DNA of 48,168 bases from a bacterium (GTDB taxonomy: Bacteria; JACRDZ01; JAQUKH01), in the NCBI GenBank assembly GCA_028719205.1, contig JAQUKH010000021.1, forward strand, positions 1 through 48,168, in the 5' to 3' direction. The translations under genes were made by a program, and so were the position numbers. Below, one piece after another: positions 6,965 to 14,458 of the stretch; the first letter of the stretch is position 1; every line of letters begins with the position of its first letter. Under the pieces are notes generated by a model. The model saw nothing but the letters and a program-made list of their open reading frames with translations. It searched no databases and was not told the DNA's origin.

Positions 6965-7394
6965 CCTGTATCCCCAGTGCCTGCTCCGCTACAGATATCA
7001 TATCTTTCATGCGAAAGGGTTTTTTCAAACAGCTGAACGCCCCTATTTTATTCGCGCCCTCCATGGAATTGGGCTCGCCGTAAGCGGTAATAATAATTAC
7101 TTTAGTTACCGGGTTTATATCCTTCAGGGCCTCCAGGATCTCAAGGCCGCTTTTTCCCGGAAGTTTTAAATCGGTCACAACCAGGTCGTAAGAATCCTCA
7201 TTGATCAACTGAAAACCTTTTTCACCATCAGAGGCAATATCCACTTTGCAGTCCATTTTTAAGAATATATCTCTTATCGCGTCGAGTGTATTTTCTTCAT
7301 CTTCAATAACAAGAACCTTTTTCTGCAGCCGCTCATGTTCTTCAAATAATATTTCCTGCTTCATATATATAATATGTAGCAATTTCCGTGCCAC
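6954..7394 (-). CDS. Receiver-only response regulator
   Basis: Up to 146 residues; the receiver domain fills residues 26 to about 140 with no output domain. Seen: acidic pair in VIEDEEN (30-34), phosphoacceptor D75 in VVTDLKLPGKSG, Thr in IITAYGE and Lys124 in CLKKPF. A shorter start at the ATG at 7364 (MKQEILFEEH) is likely the real one, since the first ten residues look unlike the family. It is the first gene of the operon with the two ATP-grasp ligases, an uncommon partnership. Single-domain receivers usually act by protein contact. The neighbouring kinase (8940-10028) is a candidate phosphodonor but is separated by a terminator. Confidence 0.85.
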   Translation of the reverse strand: MARKLLHIIYMKQEILFEEHERLQKKVLVIEDEENTLDAIRDIFLKMDCKVDIASDGEKGFQLINEDSYDLVVTDLKLPGKSGLEILEALKDINPVTKVIIITAYGEPNSMEGANKIGAFSCLKKPFRMKDMISVAEQALGIQGVR

Positions 7395-7445
7395 AAAAAA
7401 AGTTTTAAGTCACAAGTCACAAGTTTTAAGCAAATATTAAACAAA

Positions 7446-7478
7446 AAAGAGCCTGTTCCCTAAGGAAACAGACTCTTT
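7446..7478 (-). terminator. Rho-independent terminator after the NtrC-like gene
   Basis: AAAGAGcCTGTTcC pairs with GaAACAGaCTCTTT around a CTAAG loop, about 14 bp with a few wobble or mismatch positions. On the minus strand the stem is followed by TTTTTTG. It lies between the regulator gene (ends 7594) and the receiver operon start (7394), closing the kinase/regulator operon. The flanking 200 bp are otherwise AT-rich filler with short repeated words (AGTCACA twice at 7410-7423). Confidence 0.8.
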
Positions 7479-7593
7479 ATATTATTAAAAATATTTTTAA
7501 TTTATTTTTTTAAACTTAGAACTCATAACTAAAAACTTATAACTTTTTTAAAATAACTATCAATTTGATAGGTTTAAGTTTTTATCGCCGATT

Positions 7594-8940
7594 TTAATTC
7601 TCATTTTGATAATCCTGCAATTTACGATAAAGCGTAGCCACACCGATCCCCAAAATATTTGCCGCCTCTTCGCGGTTCCCGTCCGCGAAATCAAGCGTCC
7701 TCAGGATCGCGTTTTTTTCCATATCTTCCAGTTGCGTCCCGATGGAAAAGGTTATATCCGGCTGCTTTTTCCCGTTTTGTATGGACTGGGGCAGGCAGTC
7801 GGTTGTAACAATATTATTCCTGCACATAATAACCGCGTGCTCAATAGTATTTTCCAGCTCCCGGACATTACCGGGCCAGGTATAACTTTTAAATATCTGC
7901 ATGGTTTTATCATCTACCGCTTTAATATCTTTATTATTTTCTTTTGAATATTTTTCCAGAAAATAATTTACTAGAAGCGGTACATCCTCTTCTCTCTCAC
8001 GCATGGGAGGCAAATGAATATTAATAACATTCAGACGATAATAAAGATCCTCACGGAATTTTTTTTGTTCTACCGCATCCTTAAGATCATGATTAGTCGC
8101 CGCGATAAGCCTCGCGTCAACTTTTAGTGTTTCTGTTCCTCCAACCCGCTCAAACTCCCCTTCCTGTAAAACCCGCAAAAGTTTTACCTGCAGGTGCGGG
8201 CTGATATCACCAACCTCATCAAGAAAGATCGTTCCGCCGTTAGCCAATTCAAAACGCCCCGGTTTTTCCTTTATCGCCCCGGTAAACGCCCCTTTTTCAT
8301 GGCCGAACAATTCGCTTTCAATCAGATTTTCAGGCAGGGCGGAACAATTAATTTTTACAAGCGGTTTATCCTTCCGGGGGCTGTTATAATGGATAAGCTC
8401 AGCAATGATCTCTTTACCCGTCCCGCTTTCCCCCGTTATCAAAACCGTTCCGCGCGTCGGCGCGATCTGATAAACAACCTTTAAGATCTCCTTAAAAACA
8501 CGGCTTGAACCGATCACCTTGCTGGAAATTGATTTACCAAAAAGCTCCGCTTTCAGAGATTTATTTTCTATGATCAGGCTGTGCTGTTCCAGCGCCTTGC
8601 TGACTACGCGCCGAATGTCCTGCATCCTCAACGGTTTTGTAAGGTAATCATACGCCCCTTCCCTCATTGCCTCCACAGCGGTCTCAACACTTCCAAAACC
8701 GGTGATGATAACGATCGTAATATCCGGATATAATTTTTTTATCATTTTCAAAAATTTCAGGCCATTCATACCGGGCATCATCAGGTCGGTCAAAACCAGG
8801 TCAGGTTCTTTTTCATTGATCTTTTCCAGCGCCTCTTTGCCGTTATTCGCGGAAGAGACAGTATAACCATCCGCAGTCAATCCCTCAATAATGGCGTCAA
8901 CCGTATTTATGTCGTCATCGATCACTAAAATATTCGCCAT
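7594..8940 (-). CDS. NtrC-family sigma-54-dependent response regulator
   Basis: 448 residues with the full three-domain layout. Receiver at about 1-120 with phosphoacceptor D52 (VLTDLMMPGMNG); AAA+ domain at about 140-370 with Walker A GESGTGKE (170-177), the sigma-54 contact loop GAFTGA (217-222) and FLDEVGDIS Walker B; Fis-type helix-turn-helix at the C-terminus (NREEAANILGIGVATLYRKL). It activates RNA polymerase carrying sigma-54 at enhancer-bound promoters when phosphorylated. It follows its cognate kinase gene by a 1-nt TAATG overlap. Target genes are unknown; similar regulators in other bacteria control PEP-CTERM/exopolysaccharide or metabolic genes. I found no convincing -24/-12 element in the window. 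Confidence 0.93.
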   Translation of the reverse strand: MANILVIDDDINTVDAIIEGLTADGYTVSSANNGKEALEKINEKEPDLVLTDLMMPGMNGLKFLKMIKKLYPDITIVIITGFGSVETAVEAMREGAYDYLTKPLRMQDIRRVVSKALEQHSLIIENKSLKAELFGKSISSKVIGSSRVFKEILKVVYQIAPTRGTVLITGESGTGKEIIAELIHYNSPRKDKPLVKINCSALPENLIESELFGHEKGAFTGAIKEKPGRFELANGGTIFLDEVGDISPHLQVKLLRVLQEGEFERVGGTETLKVDARLIAATNHDLKDAVEQKKFREDLYYRLNVINIHLPPMREREEDVPLLVNYFLEKYSKENNKDIKAVDDKTMQIFKSYTWPGNVRELENTIEHAVIMCRNNIVTTDCLPQSIQNGKKQPDITFSIGTQLEDMEKNAILRTLDFADGNREEAANILGIGVATLYRKLQDYQNEN

Positions 8941-10028
8941 TACAAAACTACCTCCTCAACCGGCAAAAATATATTTACCTTCGTCCATTTTCTTTCTTCA
9001 CTGTCTATTTCTATCAGGCCGTTATGGACATTAATTATTTCCCTCGTCAGATAAAGCCCCAATCCTGTGCCGCCTCTTTTGGACGAATAAAATGGCGTAA
9101 AAAGGTTCAACATCTCTTCTTCGGGTATCCCTTCTCCTTTATCATAGATCTCTATACCGACATGATCCTCATTAAATAAGGTTGTTAATCTTAAATATCC
9201 CTGCTCAGGCAGCGCCTGGACTGAATTTTTTATTATATTTATAATGGCCCGCCTCATTTGTTCATAATCCACTGAAACCTCCGGCATCCCTTTAGTAAAT
9301 TTTTCGTCTATCTTTATTTTTTTACTGTAAATTAATTTATTAAGGCTGTCGAGGCTGTCTTTTATCAAACGGTTAACATCCGTAAGTGTAAGGTCAGTGG
9401 CTGAAAGCTTTGATAACGACAGGTAATCGTCCACAATATCATTTAACCGGTCTATCTCTTTGCGGATAATACCCAGCCGGTGTTCCAGTTTAGGGGTAAA
9501 GTCCTTGACTAACCTGCGAATCTCATCTTCCAGAAGGTCTGTATTCAGGAAAAGTGAATTCAGGGGGTTTCGTATTTCATGCGCCACGCAGCCTGCAATA
9601 GTTCCCATTGCCGATAATCTTTCCGTTTCCAGAAGCCTTTTCTTAACTTCCATCAATTCACTTGTGTCACGGAAAGTAATAAGTATCCGGGGTAAACCTT
9701 TTTCTTTGCTGTCAAGACGGGTAAAAGAGATCGTTATCGGGATCCGTTCGCTGTTCTTGTTGATTATTGTCGCCTCGCGGTGTTTTAATTCCTTCCGTCC
9801 CTGGATCTCGATCAGAAAATCCTTTATCTGGAGCGGATCAGAAAAAAGATCCGAAACATCCGTCCCTTTTTTTTCTTCAAGGTCCAGCCCGGTAAGTTTT
9901 TCCGCCACCTTATTCCATGACAGGATCTCACCCAGTTCGCTCACCGTGATCATCGAGTCCGGATAATACCGGATAAACCCCGTAAGATAATCTTTTAACT
10001 TATCTTCTTTCTCAACTCTTTTTTTCAT
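8940..10028 (-). CDS. PAS-domain sensor histidine kinase (NtrB-like)
   Basis: 362 residues, no membrane segment, so probably cytosolic. A PAS domain covers about 15-125 (DSMITVSELGEILSWNKVAE, then TFRDTSEL). The dimerisation and phosphoacceptor helix has H150 in AGCVAHEIRNPLNSL. The C-terminal ATPase domain has NIIKNSVQALPE (N box), DKGEGIPEEE (G1) and GGTGLGLYLTREI (G2). By family knowledge it autophosphorylates and passes phosphate to the regulator whose gene overlaps its stop codon. It is divergent from ccsA with a 60-bp AT-rich gap. The signal sensed by the PAS domain is unknown; no haem or flavin ligand pattern is recognisable. Confidence 0.92.
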   Translation of the reverse strand: MKKRVEKEDKLKDYLTGFIRYYPDSMITVSELGEILSWNKVAEKLTGLDLEEKKGTDVSDLFSDPLQIKDFLIEIQGRKELKHREATIINKNSERIPITISFTRLDSKEKGLPRILITFRDTSELMEVKKRLLETERLSAMGTIAGCVAHEIRNPLNSLFLNTDLLEDEIRRLVKDFTPKLEHRLGIIRKEIDRLNDIVDDYLSLSKLSATDLTLTDVNRLIKDSLDSLNKLIYSKKIKIDEKFTKGMPEVSVDYEQMRRAIINIIKNSVQALPEQGYLRLTTLFNEDHVGIEIYDKGEGIPEEEMLNLFTPFYSSKRGGTGLGLYLTREIINVHNGLIEIDSEERKWTKVNIFLPVEEVVL

Positions 10029-10089
10029 TATAAAAATATAATAGCATAATTCTATTTTAATTCAAGAAAATTTGGATATAATATAAATA

Positions 10090-10890
10090 ATGGATAAATT
10101 ATTTTTATATTTTTTTTCAGTGTCTTTAGTTTTAGCCGGAATTGGTTCTTCCGCCTCTATAACATTTTTTGCTTTCCCCCGAAAAAGTTTGCTTAACATT
10201 TTAAAGCATATTCTATTTGTTACTCTTTTTACATATTCCGTAAGCCTGATATTACGGACCATACTCTGCCGGTATGCCCCGATGACAGGCTTATTTGAAT
10301 CGCTGTTTTTTTTCGGCTGGTCAATATGTTTTATGTGTTTCATTGTCTGGCTTCGTTTCGGGGAAACATTTTTTTTGCCATTCTCTTTCCCGATGCTTTT
10401 CCTTTTAACGCTAAAGGCTTATTTTTCTTCGTGGAAGATCAATCCTCTCTTCCCCGCGCTAAAAACCATTTGGTTCGCGCTTCATGTTTCGACTTCTTTT
10501 CTGGCATATAGTATTTTCTTAATAGGTTTTGGCGGAGGAGCCTGCTACCTTTTAAAAAGCGCTTCGCGCTACAGTGATGTTTTACCTGAACGAGATAAAA
10601 TGGACTTCATTACTTACCGGGCTTCAGCCTGGGGGTTTTTTCTGTTCACATTCTCGATGTTTGCCGGCGGGATATGGGCATACCTTGCGTGGTGCAATTA
10701 TTTTATCTGGACGCCAAAAGAGATCTGGTCCATCCTGCTCTGGACTTTTTACGCCTTTTACCTGCACGCGAGGCTGTTAAATGAATGGTCCGGAAAACGC
10801 TGCGCGTGGCTGGGGATCCTGGGATTTATTTTTACAATGTTTACTTATCTGGGCGTAAGCCTTTTAATGAAAAGTTCACATTCCCTTTAG
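10090..10890 (+). CDS. ccsA: Cytochrome c biogenesis protein CcsA/ResC family
   Basis: 266 residues and about seven or eight hydrophobic segments, as in system II CcsA, which carries haem across the membrane and attaches it with ResB. Conserved: periplasmic-loop histidine in ALHVSTSFLAYSIFLIGFGG, the tryptophan-rich region GGIWAYLAWCNYFIWTPKE, and a late histidine in TFYAFYLHARLL. The usual WWD motif (WGxYWxWDPKE) is altered to WCNYFIWTPKE, with Phe for one Trp and Thr for Asp. It pairs with resB 40 bp downstream, and the many cytochromes in the window are obvious clients. No clear ribosome site. Confidence 0.88.
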   Translation: MDKLFLYFFSVSLVLAGIGSSASITFFAFPRKSLLNILKHILFVTLFTYSVSLILRTILCRYAPMTGLFESLFFFGWSICFMCFIVWLRFGETFFLPFSFPMLFLLTLKAYFSSWKINPLFPALKTIWFALHVSTSFLAYSIFLIGFGGGACYLLKSASRYSDVLPERDKMDFITYRASAWGFFLFTFSMFAGGIWAYLAWCNYFIWTPKEIWSILLWTFYAFYLHARLLNEWSGKRCAWLGILGFIFTMFTYLGVSLLMKSSHSL

Positions 10891-10930
10891 GAAGCATGGA
10901 GCAAAGAGCATGGCGCATGGGGTATAATTC

Positions 10931-11983
10931 ATGAAATTAATTTGGAAATTTTTTAAATCTATAAGGCTCACAATTTATCTTTGCGTAATTTATATCATAT
11001 TATCTTTATGGGGATCTTTTTCTCTTCAGATAGACGGGGATCTTTATAAAACAATTGATAATGAAGTCCTTTTTAACTGGCTAAGACAAACGGGCCGGCC
11101 TGCGATAAACAAAACTTCCTGGATATTTCTTTTGATAATTAATATAGTGTTTCTTGGCATTAACACCTTAGTATGCACCATTGACCGGCTCGCTAATATC
11201 TGGAAAAGGGTTTTTAATCGCAATTTAAATATCCAAATAGAATTTTTGAATAGTCTAAAGTTCCGCAGCGAAAAAATTGCTGAGGGGGATCCTGAAGTTA
11301 TAAAAAATGTTATTCTTACTCAACTGCACAGGAAGGGATACAATACCATCACTTCTGTTCCTGACAAACAACAAACAACGGATAACGCTTGCCCACGAAT
11401 AATTATTTACGCGGACAAAAACTGTTTCTTCGCGTTTGCCGAAGTAATAGTTCATTTCGCCTTTATCCTGCTGCTTCTGGGGCACTTGATCACAAGCATT
11501 TACGGTTCTAAAAGCATAGACAACGTCGCGTGGAAAAACTATAAGACGGTAATTCCAAACAAAACTTTTTCAGTTTTGCTGCATGATATAAATATGAGAT
11601 TCTATCCAAGCGGCCAACCGGAGGACTTCTCCGCCGATATCGGTATTATTAAGGATAACAACGAAGTTACAAGAAAAGTAATCAAAATTAATTATCCTCT
11701 TTTTTATGACGGAAATGTGGTTTATCTTACAAACCTCGGTTATGACCAGTCCGCCAACTGGCCTTACGCGGTTTTAACTGTCAACAGCGATCCCGGAGCT
11801 AAATTTGTTTTATGGGCAGGGATCTTTTTTATGATCGGACTTCTGGGAACATTTTTCGTTACATACCGCCGGATATGGATCTTTATTACTTCATTAGAAA
11901 ACGGGCAGATTGAAATTAAAGCCGGCGCATGGATTAATCAAACAGGATATAAAATGGATAAAGAATTAGAAAATATTATCTAA
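10931..11983 (+). CDS. resB: Cytochrome c biogenesis protein ResB/Ccs1 family
   Basis: 350 residues with the ResB layout: an N-terminal pair of membrane segments (TIYLCVIYIILSLWGSF and WIFLLIINIVFLGINTLVC), a third segment starting VHFAFILLLLGHLI with the conserved haem-ligand histidine, a periplasmic domain with beta character (TFSVLLHDINMRFYPSGQP), and a final segment (FVLWAGIFFMIGLLGTFFV). With CcsA it forms the system II cytochrome c synthetase. It is somewhat shorter than many ResB proteins. The 40-bp gap after ccsA holds repeated words (AGCATGG, GCATGG). It converges on the zinc-ribbon gene with 8 bp between stops. Confidence 0.88.
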   Translation: MKLIWKFFKSIRLTIYLCVIYIILSLWGSFSLQIDGDLYKTIDNEVLFNWLRQTGRPAINKTSWIFLLIINIVFLGINTLVCTIDRLANIWKRVFNRNLNIQIEFLNSLKFRSEKIAEGDPEVIKNVILTQLHRKGYNTITSVPDKQQTTDNACPRIIIYADKNCFFAFAEVIVHFAFILLLLGHLITSIYGSKSIDNVAWKNYKTVIPNKTFSVLLHDINMRFYPSGQPEDFSADIGIIKDNNEVTRKVIKINYPLFYDGNVVYLTNLGYDQSANWPYAVLTVNSDPGAKFVLWAGIFFMIGLLGTFFVTYRRIWIFITSLENGQIEIKAGAWINQTGYKMDKELENII

Positions 11984-11991
11984 AATAAATT

Positions 11992-12495
11992 TTATTTTTT
12001 TTCCTTTTCTATTATAAGAAGGATCAATCCGCAATCAGGGCATTCAACAGCGCCCGTTTCCACAGGCGACCCGCAAGCAGGACATTTTCCTTTACTGATC
12101 ATCTCGTTCGAGGTTTTCAGCTCAGGATATTTTTTCATACAGTACTCTTCGATCTTCTCATGAGCCTTTTCCATATCTTTTTCAGAAACCAAAAGCATGC
12201 TTTTATCCCCGCAACATCCTTTTCCACAGCCATCATCTTGACTGATCGCGCAGGGAATATCCGCTTTAACTAAAACAATAAATATTTCTCTGATCCATCC
12301 TGAATCCCCTTCCCGTACCGCGACCGGATTTTCCAGAACTACATTATCAAATTTCATTATTTCTTCACTTGTTAATTCTTTTTTTTCATCCTTAATCTCT
12401 TCAGGCGGCACCAGAATCGTTCCGCAATGCACGCATTTTATAATGTGAGGTTGATATTCTTCCCTGCATTCAGGACATATTTTTATTTGTGACAT
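11992..12495 (-). CDS. Double zinc-ribbon protein with a DUF2007-like middle
   Basis: 167 residues. An N-terminal ribbon has CPEC and CVHC (residues 7-23). A C-terminal ribbon has CPAC and CPDC (about 138-155). The middle (NPVAVREGDSGWIREIFIVLVKADIPCAI, then LLVSEKDMEKAHEKI) resembles the small DUF2007-type 'signal transducing' fold. A cysteine cluster GCGKGCCG sits near residue 90. The role is unknown; such proteins may bind metal or nucleic acid. Its ATG is 4 bp from the stop of the exonuclease gene upstream, so both share a transcript. No membrane segment. Confidence 0.75.
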   Translation of the reverse strand: MSQIKICPECREEYQPHIIKCVHCGTILVPPEEIKDEKKELTSEEIMKFDNVVLENPVAVREGDSGWIREIFIVLVKADIPCAISQDDGCGKGCCGDKSMLLVSEKDMEKAHEKIEEYCMKKYPELKTSNEMISKGKCPACGSPVETGAVECPDCGLILLIIEKEKK

Positions 12496-12498
12496 TGT

Positions 12499-13071
12499 TT
12501 ATCTCATAACTCCAATTCGCCTGAGCTCAAAGTAGCATTTCGAACAAGCCCTGACATCGACAAGCGCATTGTGGGCGTCATCAAATCCTTCCTCAAAAAG
12601 CCTCGCGTGCAGTTCCTGTAATTTTGGCCACTTGTTGCCGTAAGGGCCGGGAATCTCACAAAAGTTTGTTGATGACAGCATTGTGCATTTCCTTGGTTTT
12701 TCATCTAAATGGTTAAAATATCCCATTCGTAAAAACTCCGCGCCGAGGATCTTTTCATCAAACTGCATATTATGCGCGATTAAGGTAAATACTTTAGAAA
12801 TATCCGCCCTGATCTCATCAAGAACCGGCTTTAAATCAACACCATCCTGGTTGGCAATCTCGTTAGTAATTCCATGGATCCTGGATGCTTCTTCGGGAAT
12901 CGAGAATCCGTCCGGTTTAATAATATACTCCGCGCTTTTGATCTCATCCCCGTTATTGTCAGTAACTAACCACGCAAGCTGTACAAGCCGCGGCCAGTTT
13001 CTAAGATCAGAAACCGGCGCTTTGTAGTTTTTTGGAATCCCGGTTGTTTCTGTGTCAAAAAATAAATACAT
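12499..13071 (-). CDS. DnaQ-like 3'-5' exonuclease (DEDDh family)
   Basis: 190 residues forming a single exonuclease domain. Exo I is FDTETTG with D6 and E8; Exo II is IAHNMQFDEKIL; Exo III is DDAHNALVDVRA with the His and Asp of the DEDDh class. IHGITNEIA is also typical. This family degrades DNA or RNA 3' ends and includes the proofreading subunit of DNA polymerase III, but the stand-alone form with a GIPKNYKAP insert is more like a general nuclease. First gene of a two-gene unit with the zinc-ribbon gene. The 218-bp region upstream (13072-13289) holds only a hairpin, no gene. Confidence 0.88.
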   Translation of the reverse strand: MYLFFDTETTGIPKNYKAPVSDLRNWPRLVQLAWLVTDNNGDEIKSAEYIIKPDGFSIPEEASRIHGITNEIANQDGVDLKPVLDEIRADISKVFTLIAHNMQFDEKILGAEFLRMGYFNHLDEKPRKCTMLSSTNFCEIPGPYGNKWPKLQELHARLFEEGFDDAHNALVDVRACSKCYFELRRIGVMR

Positions 13072-13226
13072 GTATCTCCCCCGCGTACTTTTCGTTTAAA
13101 GATAGAAACAGTATATCAAATTAAGGTTATTATTCCATCAAAATTTTTATTTTAGATACAGTGGATTTTCAATAGCAATTGATCAATTTAGAAAGAGGAT
13201 CTCTATTCGAGCTGAGCAGTCAAACC

Positions 13227-13260
13227 AACCGTAGGGAATAATATGATATCCCCTACGGTT
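13227..13260 (-). terminator. Hairpin after the PEP-CTERM gene, probable terminator
   Basis: AACCGTAGGG and CCCTACGGTT are perfect 10-bp complements around a 14-nt AT-rich loop, 30 bp beyond the stop codon of the PEP-CTERM gene. On the minus strand the tail reads TGGTTTGACT, only weakly U-rich, so termination may be inefficient. Confidence 0.55.
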
Positions 13261-13289
13261 CAAAGTTCGATATTAATTATAACTGATCT

Positions 13290-13916
13290 TTAAATCTTTT
13301 TCCGCAAACTTACCGCACCGAACAAACCAGAAACTAAACTTCCAAGTAAAAATATTGTTGAGGGTTCCGGAACTTGCGGCGTTTGTTCGTTTTCTCTTAT
13401 ACTAACCGCATCCAGGTACCCGCCCAACGAATCACTGGTACCTCCTGCCCTAAATTCTAACTTTGAGCCATTGTTTCTTGCAGTTACAGTATAATTATAA
13501 ACCGTCCAGCTGGTAACATTACCACCTTGAGCACTTATTGAAGCAAATAGAGAGCCTTCAAAATAGGCGTTGATCCAATTTGAAGCATAACTAACGCTCG
13601 GCCTGGGAGAATATGCAAAACTTAAATTGTAAGTTTGCCCCTGTAAAGTAGGAATTAATTGTTCCATGCCGCTATTACTATAACTATCTAATTCCACATG
13701 CTGAAAACCTTGATATGGGGCTCCTGCCACATTATTCTGGATTTCAATTGTTCCGAAAGTAGCCGTCCATCCCGGAATAGAAGTATAGGAACCGTACCAA
13801 GTGCCATAAGCTAATACCGGCTCTTCAAAACCGCCATTTACTATTGAAATGGCGTGTGCTGATGTAATTGCAAAACAAAAGGCAATTACAAATGTAAAAC
13901 AAAATAACTTTTTCAT
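13290..13916 (-). CDS. PEP-CTERM sorted, DUF642-like secreted protein
   Basis: 208 residues. The N-terminal signal peptide is MKKLFCFTFVIAFCFAITSA, cleaved after AHA. The middle is a beta-rich galactose-binding-type fold resembling DUF642: NGGFEEP, IPGWTATFGTIEI, GFQHVELDSYSNSGMEQ, NLSFAYSPRP. It ends with VPEPST, a hydrophobic helix and LRKK, the PEP-CTERM signal processed by exosortase. The start is the ATG at 13916, preceded by AAAGGGGGAT; an upstream ATG at 13949 lacks a signal-peptide context. No exosortase gene is in the window. A strong promoter and a leader with a terminator lie upstream (13975-14108), so expression is probably controlled after initiation. Confidence 0.9.
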   Translation of the reverse strand: MKKLFCFTFVIAFCFAITSAHAISIVNGGFEEPVLAYGTWYGSYTSIPGWTATFGTIEIQNNVAGAPYQGFQHVELDSYSNSGMEQLIPTLQGQTYNLSFAYSPRPSVSYASNWINAYFEGSLFASISAQGGNVTSWTVYNYTVTARNNGSKLEFRAGGTSDSLGGYLDAVSIRENEQTPQVPEPSTIFLLGSLVSGLFGAVSLRKKI

Positions 13917-13974
13917 TTTCCCATCCCCCTTTTTAAGTGTTCTTAACAATTTTCTTTAAAAAAACTACCTTAAA

Positions 13975-14007
13975 TAAAAAACCAGCTAAACACAAATAGC
14001 TGGCTTT
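13975..14007 (-). terminator. Terminator hairpin inside the PEP-CTERM 5' leader (attenuator)
   Basis: On the minus strand GCCAGCTA and TAGCTGG form a 7-bp or longer stem with an 8-nt loop, followed by TTTTTTATTT, a textbook intrinsic terminator. It lies between the promoter (14080-14108) and the start codon (13916), so full-length transcript needs read-through. A second hairpin just upstream in the RNA (minus strand of 14010-14025, UCUUAU / AUAGGA with UGAU loop), flanked by GGUAAAUC and GGACAAAAGCC, recalls the core of GEMM (c-di-GMP-I type) riboswitches but is too divergent to assign. Confidence 0.7.
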
Positions 14008-14079
14008 TGTCCTATATCAATAAGATTTACCAAAGATGAATGACCTATGCCCTATACAAAACCATTATAAATTATATAT

Positions 14080-14108
14080 ATTATACATTAAATTATAACT
14101 TTTGTCAA
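14080..14108 (-). promoter_or_regulatory. Sigma-70-type promoter of the PEP-CTERM gene
   Basis: On the minus strand: TTGACA at 14103-14108, a 17-nt spacer, TATAAT at 14080-14085. Both hexamers are perfect consensus. Expected transcription start is near 14073, giving a leader of about 155 nt. It is divergent from the candidate RNA promoter at 14158-14186. Confidence 0.8.
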
Positions 14109-14157
14109 ATAAAAAATATCCTCAATCAAGAAAAGAAGCTAAAATATTTATTTTTTA

Positions 14158-14186
14158 TTGACGATTATTTTAATCTGGCATATATG
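14158..14186 (+). promoter_or_regulatory. Sigma-70-type promoter of the candidate structured RNA
   Basis: TTGACG at 14158-14163, 17-nt spacer, TATATG at 14181-14186. The start predicted about 7 nt downstream falls just before the first hairpin of the structured element. Confidence 0.55.
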
Positions 14187-14192
14187 GTAAAT

Positions 14193-14356
14193 AGAAATGG
14201 GCATGGGATACAATTATAGATCCCGCTAAATGCCCACAAATAATCCCGGCCTATATTGGAGACAAATGGATTAGGGTTAAAAAAATAGTTGGAAATGCTT
14301 ATTGCACCAACGATCGGCCTTAATAATCCGTCTCTGAAAGGCGCGGGATTTTTTTT
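14193..14356 (+). ncRNA. Candidate structured RNA or long leader, class unknown
   Basis: Hairpin 1 (14199-14235): GGGCA / TGCCC with inner GGGAT / ATCCC. Element 2 (14243-14349): closing helix ATCCCGGCCT with AGGCGCGGGAT (one bulged base), then GGAGAC with GTCTCT, then GGATTA with TAATCC, and an apical stem GTTGG / CCAAC (14288-14311). T8 follows the closing helix at 14349-14356. Four nested helices with bulges exceed what I expect by chance. A promoter at 14158-14186 and the T-run bound a transcript of about 160 nt. It is either a stand-alone small RNA or an attenuating leader of the tetraheme cytochrome gene at 14459. It matches no RNA class I can recall. An opposing 74-codon frame (14165-14389) looks spurious. 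Confidence 0.5.
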
Positions 14357-14458
14357 GCCAGACACCCTGCGGGCAATTCCTCTTTTCACATTTCCAAAAT
14401 TAAATTAATTTAATAACTCTTTTTTCCGATAAATTAATCTTAGCAAAGGATTTAAATT

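Noticed and set aside
9460-9966. A 168-codon plus-strand frame opposite the histidine kinase
   Set aside because: Shadow of a clearly real kinase on the minus strand; serine/arginine-rich composition typical of antisense frames.
14193-14356. tmRNA, 6S RNA, RNase P RNA or a common riboswitch
   Set aside because: I looked for the conserved cores of these classes (for example GAGGAAAGTCC, or TPP, FMN, SAM and cobalamin boxes) and found none.
14165-14389. A 74-codon minus-strand frame over the structured RNA region
   Set aside because: No ribosome site, no recognisable family; it covers the strongly base-paired region, which better explains the sequence constraint.
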